DNA from: UBA4738 sp002413305
GTDB taxonomy: Bacteria > Actinomycetota > UBA4738
Reading direction: 5' to 3'
Assembly (NCBI GenBank): GCA_036847185.1
Contig: DAIUAM010000096.1
Coordinates: 1 to 7,104 of the forward strand
DNA: 7,104 nucleotides
Of this stretch, positions 4,810 through 7,104 are shown one piece after another. The notes below the pieces were generated by a model. It was not told the DNA's origin, made no database searches, and saw only the letters and a program-made list of their open reading frames with translations. The position numbers and the translations under genes were made by a program. Numbering within the stretch: position 1 is the stretch's first letter; each line of letters opens with the position of its first letter.

Positions 4810-6270
4810 ATGGATCCGAAGCGGAAGGGCAGGACGAGGGTACCGGCAGCGGCGTGGCTCCTTGCTGCACTGCTGCCGGCAATGTTGGGCTCCGATGTCG
4901 CGGCCTCCGCGGTGGGGACGGTCGACTGGCCCGCCTATCTCTACGATGCCGGCCACTCCTCCTTCTCGGCCACGGCCACGGCCATCACCCCGGCCAATGC
5001 CGCCAGTCTGGGGAACCCGGTCTGGAACTGGAAGCCCGATCCACCCGTGGGGGGCCAGCCCGCGGCGACCCTGTACGCGAGCCCAACCGTCTATGGAGGA
5101 ACGATCTACATCGGGGCGAACACCGGCATGTTCTACGCCATCGACGAGGCGACGCACTCGGTGAAATGGAAGCGCGACTTGGGGTACGCGACGGGTACGA
5201 CGTGTGGCAAGAAGGGCATCACGGCGACGGCAAGCTTGGCCGTGGACCCGGCCACCGGAGATCCCACCGTCTATGTGGGATCGGGCGACGGCCGGTTGTA
5301 CGCCCTGAAGGCCTCAACCGGCCGTGTGGTGTGGAAGTCCGTCATCAAACTGCCGTCACCCACCGTGAGCGACTACTACGACTGGTCCTCGCCAACCGTG
5401 GTGAACGGCCGCATCTACATCGGCATCTCCTCGCAGTGCGACAGTCCCTTGGTGCGGGGCGGGGAGAAGGGATTCGACCAGGCCACCGGTAGGGCCATCG
5501 GCACCTACTACTCGATGCCGAAGGGAACGGTCGGCGGCAGCATCTGGAGCAGCGCGGCATCGGATGGGACCAGCCTGTGGGTGACGACCGGAAACAGCGA
5601 TCCCAGCCTGCCCGACACCGAGCAGGGCGATTCGTTCTCCATCGTGCAGTTGGACGGGACCACGATGAAGCGCGAGAAGAAGTGGACCATCCCCGGGCAG
5701 GCCCACACCGATCGCGATTGGGGGGGATCTCCCACACTGTTCTCCGCCACCATCGGGGGGGAAACGGTGTCGTTGGTCGGCGCCGCGGACAAGGACGGGT
5801 ACTTCTACGCGTTTCGCAGGAACGCCCTCGGAAACGGGCCGGTCTGGAAGACCTTGATCGGATCCACTCCGGGTAGCAACAACGACGTCTGCATCGCCGC
5901 GGCCATCTGGGACGGCACCCGGCTGTTCGCCGCGTGCAACCTGACCAAGATCGGGGTAACTACCTACGACGGGTCCGTACGGCAGCTCGATCCGGCGACA
6001 GGAGGGGTGATCTGGGAGCGCGGATTGGACGGGGCGGTCCTGGGCAGTCCAACCCTGGACGGAGCTGGGGTGATCGCCGCGTCCACATGGAAGGGGGCTG
6101 GGCCGAAGAAGAAGGCGACCACCTACCTGCTGGACGCCGCCTCGGGCCAGGTGCTCAAGGACTATCCCACGTCGGGAGGCAGCAGCGTGTTCGGCCAGCC
6201 GGTGTTCGCCGACGGCGACCTCCTCGTGGCCTCTATCGATCAGGGGCTCTTCGCCTACAAGGCACCGTAG
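4810..6270 (+). CDS. Secreted PQQ-type beta-propeller protein, polyvinyl-alcohol-dehydrogenase-like
   Basis: The gene encodes 486 aa from the ATG at 4810; a GTG at 4801 would add three residues and cannot be excluded. GGAG lies three bases before the ATG, which is short. The N-terminus is a signal peptide: KRKGRTR, a hydrophobic run (VPAAAWLLAALLPAMLG), and a likely ASA cleavage near residue 34. The mature protein begins TVDWPAYLYDAGHSSFS, the usual opening of PQQ-like propellers. Blade repeats include SPTVYGGTIYIGANTGMFYA (91-110), VYVGSGDGRLYALKASTGRV (154-173), WSSPTVVNGRIYIG (192-205), DKDGYFYAF (327-335), GSVRQLDPATGGVIW (388-402) and a closing FADGDLLVASIDQGLFAY. DRDWGGSPTLF (301-311) and GGSIWSSAA resemble motifs of the polyvinyl-alcohol-dehydrogenase-like group. 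That group is often fused to cytochrome c; no CxxCH is present here. PQQ binding is possible but unproven. A propeller binding no cofactor, or acting in assembly, is the alternative. Confidence 0.85.
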   Translation: MDPKRKGRTRVPAAAWLLAALLPAMLGSDVAASAVGTVDWPAYLYDAGHSSFSATATAITPANAASLGNPVWNWKPDPPVGGQPAATLYASPTVYGGTIYIGANTGMFYAIDEATHSVKWKRDLGYATGTTCGKKGITATASLAVDPATGDPTVYVGSGDGRLYALKASTGRVVWKSVIKLPSPTVSDYYDWSSPTVVNGRIYIGISSQCDSPLVRGGEKGFDQATGRAIGTYYSMPKGTVGGSIWSSAASDGTSLWVTTGNSDPSLPDTEQGDSFSIVQLDGTTMKREKKWTIPGQAHTDRDWGGSPTLFSATIGGETVSLVGAADKDGYFYAFRRNALGNGPVWKTLIGSTPGSNNDVCIAAAIWDGTRLFAACNLTKIGVTTYDGSVRQLDPATGGVIWERGLDGAVLGSPTLDGAGVIAASTWKGAGPKKKATTYLLDAASGQVLKDYPTSGGSSVFGQPVFADGDLLVASIDQGLFAYKAP

Positions 6271-6302
6271 GGCCGCTCCTGGCGCAACCCGGCCAACGTC
6301 CC

Positions 6303-6335
6303 GGGCGATAGGTGAGAGCTTGCTAAGTATCGCCC
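6303..6335 (+). terminator. Inverted repeat after the PQQ-propeller gene, probable terminator
   Basis: GGGCGATA at 6303-6310 pairs perfectly with TATCGCCC at 6328-6335 across a 17-base loop that contains a small AGC/GCT stem. It starts 33 bases after the stop codon and is the first strong dyad there. No T-run follows. Its position mirrors the hairpin after the Asp-box gene. Confidence 0.5.
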
Positions 6336-6595
6336 ATCCGTCCGGGTGACCAGGGCCTGTTTGGGCCTGGCGTGCTCGTGTTCTTGGTGTCGAAGCTCCC
6401 GCCAGCGACGTGCCGCCCGCCGCGGCTCCTTGCTACGGCCGGTCTAGCGGAGCACTCCCGCTATCACCGTCAACCCGTGCGCGCTGCGCGCTCATGAGTG
6501 CTCGCGCCGGCCTGCGGCCGCAGGTTGACGGCTCGTGCCCGCTCCGCTGTTGGCCTGCGTGTCGGAACCACAACAGACGCACGAGGAGGTGCACC
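6336..6595. other. Non-coding leader region before ssb
   Basis: No convincing gene lies between the terminator-like repeat and the ssb start; open frames here have no start signal or family character. The stretch is rich in dyads (annotated separately) and ends in a strong GAGGAGG ribosome binding site for ssb at 6583-6589. A copy of the 11-base motif TGACCAGGGCC sits at 6347-6357. No clear promoter is visible. Confidence 0.5.
6445..6531. repeat. Nested inverted repeats upstream of ssb
   Basis: Three dyads are packed into 87 bases. TAGCGG at 6445-6450 pairs with CCGCTA at 6458-6463 across a seven-base loop. CCGTCAACC at 6467-6475 pairs perfectly with GGTTGACGG at 6523-6531, enclosing 47 bases. 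Near the right arm of that pair, CCTGCGGCCGCAGG at 6511-6524 is a perfect 14-base palindrome overlapping the arm, so the two structures compete. GCGCTCATGAGTGC in the loop is another near-palindrome. Such density just upstream of a replication-related gene may mark a binding site, an origin-like element or an RNA leader. Confidence 0.6.
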
Positions 6596-7104
6596 ATGGC
6601 GAAGCGCAACACCACCAAGGCCCCGGAGGCCGAGGCCACCCCGGAGAAGGAGCCGTTCCTCTCCCACAACCGGGTCTCCCTCGCCGGGCGACTGGTCGCC
6701 GATCCGGAGCTCCGCTACACGCCCACGGGCAAGGCGGTTCTCCACATCTCGATACAGGTCGTAGAACCAGTTCAGCCCCTTGGGTGTGGAGATGAACGTG
6801 GCCCAACCCTGGCTCACCGCTAGGGTAGGTTGGAGCACCACCTCCCAAGCTTCTCGAGAGATCTGGGCCGCCTCGTCCAGTACGAGGCCGGACAGCGTGG
6901 CCCCACGGAGGGACTGAGGATCCTCGGCCGAGCGGACCTGCACCATCCCTCCGCTGGGGAACCGGACCCGGTAGTTGGGGCGGCGTTCCACCTGGACACC
7001 AGGGATGTCCTTGCACAGGAACAGCAGGATCTCCCAGCCTTCGTCGGCCTCCTTGTAGTGGGGAGCCACCCACCACGCCCTCCCCCCCGCGAACCGCGCC
7101 CTCT
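6470..7104 (-). pseudogene. Phage terminase large subunit, internal fragment (runs off right edge, 3' end replaced)
   Basis: The minus-strand frame is open through the window edge; a GTG at 7069 is internal, since GGRAWWV just before it belongs to the same domain. Recognisable ATPase-domain features are WWVAPHYKEADEGW, the middle strand RFPSGGMVQVRSAEDPQSLRG, Walker B with catalytic Glu in LSGLVLDEAAQI, and the coupling motif FISTPKGLNWFYDLYR. Large terminases pump phage DNA into proheads and cut it with a C-terminal RNase H-like nuclease. Walker A lies beyond the edge. Homology ends at about 6749; from there to the stop at 6470 the frame is the reverse complement of the ssb start and its leader. 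The nuclease domain is therefore absent from this frame, and the product could not complete packaging. The fold assignment is confident. Confidence 0.85.
6596..6823 (+). pseudogene. ssb: Single-stranded DNA-binding protein, N-terminal fragment fused to antisense terminase sequence
   Basis: The ATG at 6596 follows GAGGAGG with a six-base gap, an excellent ribosome binding site. After a charged ~20-residue leader (MAKRNTTKAPEAEATPEKEP) the sequence NRVSLAGRLVADPELRYTPT then GKAVLHIS matches the first strands of the OB fold of bacterial and phage single-stranded DNA-binding proteins. These coat ssDNA during replication and recombination. The match stops after about residue 52 (base ~6751). The rest of the frame is the antisense of a terminase gene and stops at 6823. 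Family members are about 110-180 residues, so most of the OB fold and the acidic C-terminal tip are lost and the product is almost surely non-functional. The extended charged N-terminus suggests a phage or plasmid version. Confidence 0.82.

Noticed and set aside
4728..5492. 254-aa plus-strand ORF overlapping the PQQ-propeller gene in another frame
   Set aside because: Low-complexity Arg/Gly/His-rich translation, no family resemblance; the propeller frame has clear repeats over the same bases.
1..7104. CRISPR array, rRNA or tRNA genes
   Set aside because: No regularly spaced direct repeats and no structural RNA signatures were found on reading both strands.

Overview
The window is about 7.1 kb of high-GC DNA (roughly 60-65% by eye). 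Codon use, strong AAGGAGG-type ribosome binding sites and the protein styles suit an environmental actinomycete or a similar high-GC bacterium. No taxonomic marker is present, so this placement is an inference.

Left arm (1-1905): wreckage of mobile elements. It opens inside an IS21-family element: the C-terminal half of the IstA transposase, then an IstB helper joined by an ATGA overlap and cut off at about residue 86, before its ATPase core. About 200 bp with no recognisable gene follow. On the minus strand come a tiny two-cysteine ORF, the last ~40 residues of a tyrosine recombinase (LGHSS and the DTYSHV nucleophile region), and an intact 126-aa helix-turn-helix protein resembling phage small terminase or terminase-associated DNA-binding proteins.

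Centre (2001-6335): a module of two divergent exported beta-propeller proteins, each followed by a strong inverted repeat that probably ends its transcript. On the minus strand, a 49-aa signal-peptide ORF lies upstream of a 626-aa secreted Asp-box (BNR) protein. On the plus strand is a 486-aa secreted PQQ-type propeller resembling the polyvinyl-alcohol-dehydrogenase-like group. Between the two transcription units are about 480 bp without a confident gene.

Right arm (6336-7104): an untranslated stretch dense in inverted repeats leads into the start of a phage- or plasmid-type single-stranded DNA-binding protein gene. After about 52 codons this is fused tail-to-tail to the interior of a large terminase gene entering from the right edge on the minus strand. 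Each gene breaks the other at 6746-6752.

Overall, two apparently intact secreted-protein genes sit between broken IS and phage genes. The parts do not add up to a recognisable defence or biosynthetic system. The most informative features are the rearrangement junctions (about 1044, 1525-1535 and 6746-6752), the repeat-rich ssb leader, the small secreted or cysteine-containing ORFs, and the unassigned propeller pair.
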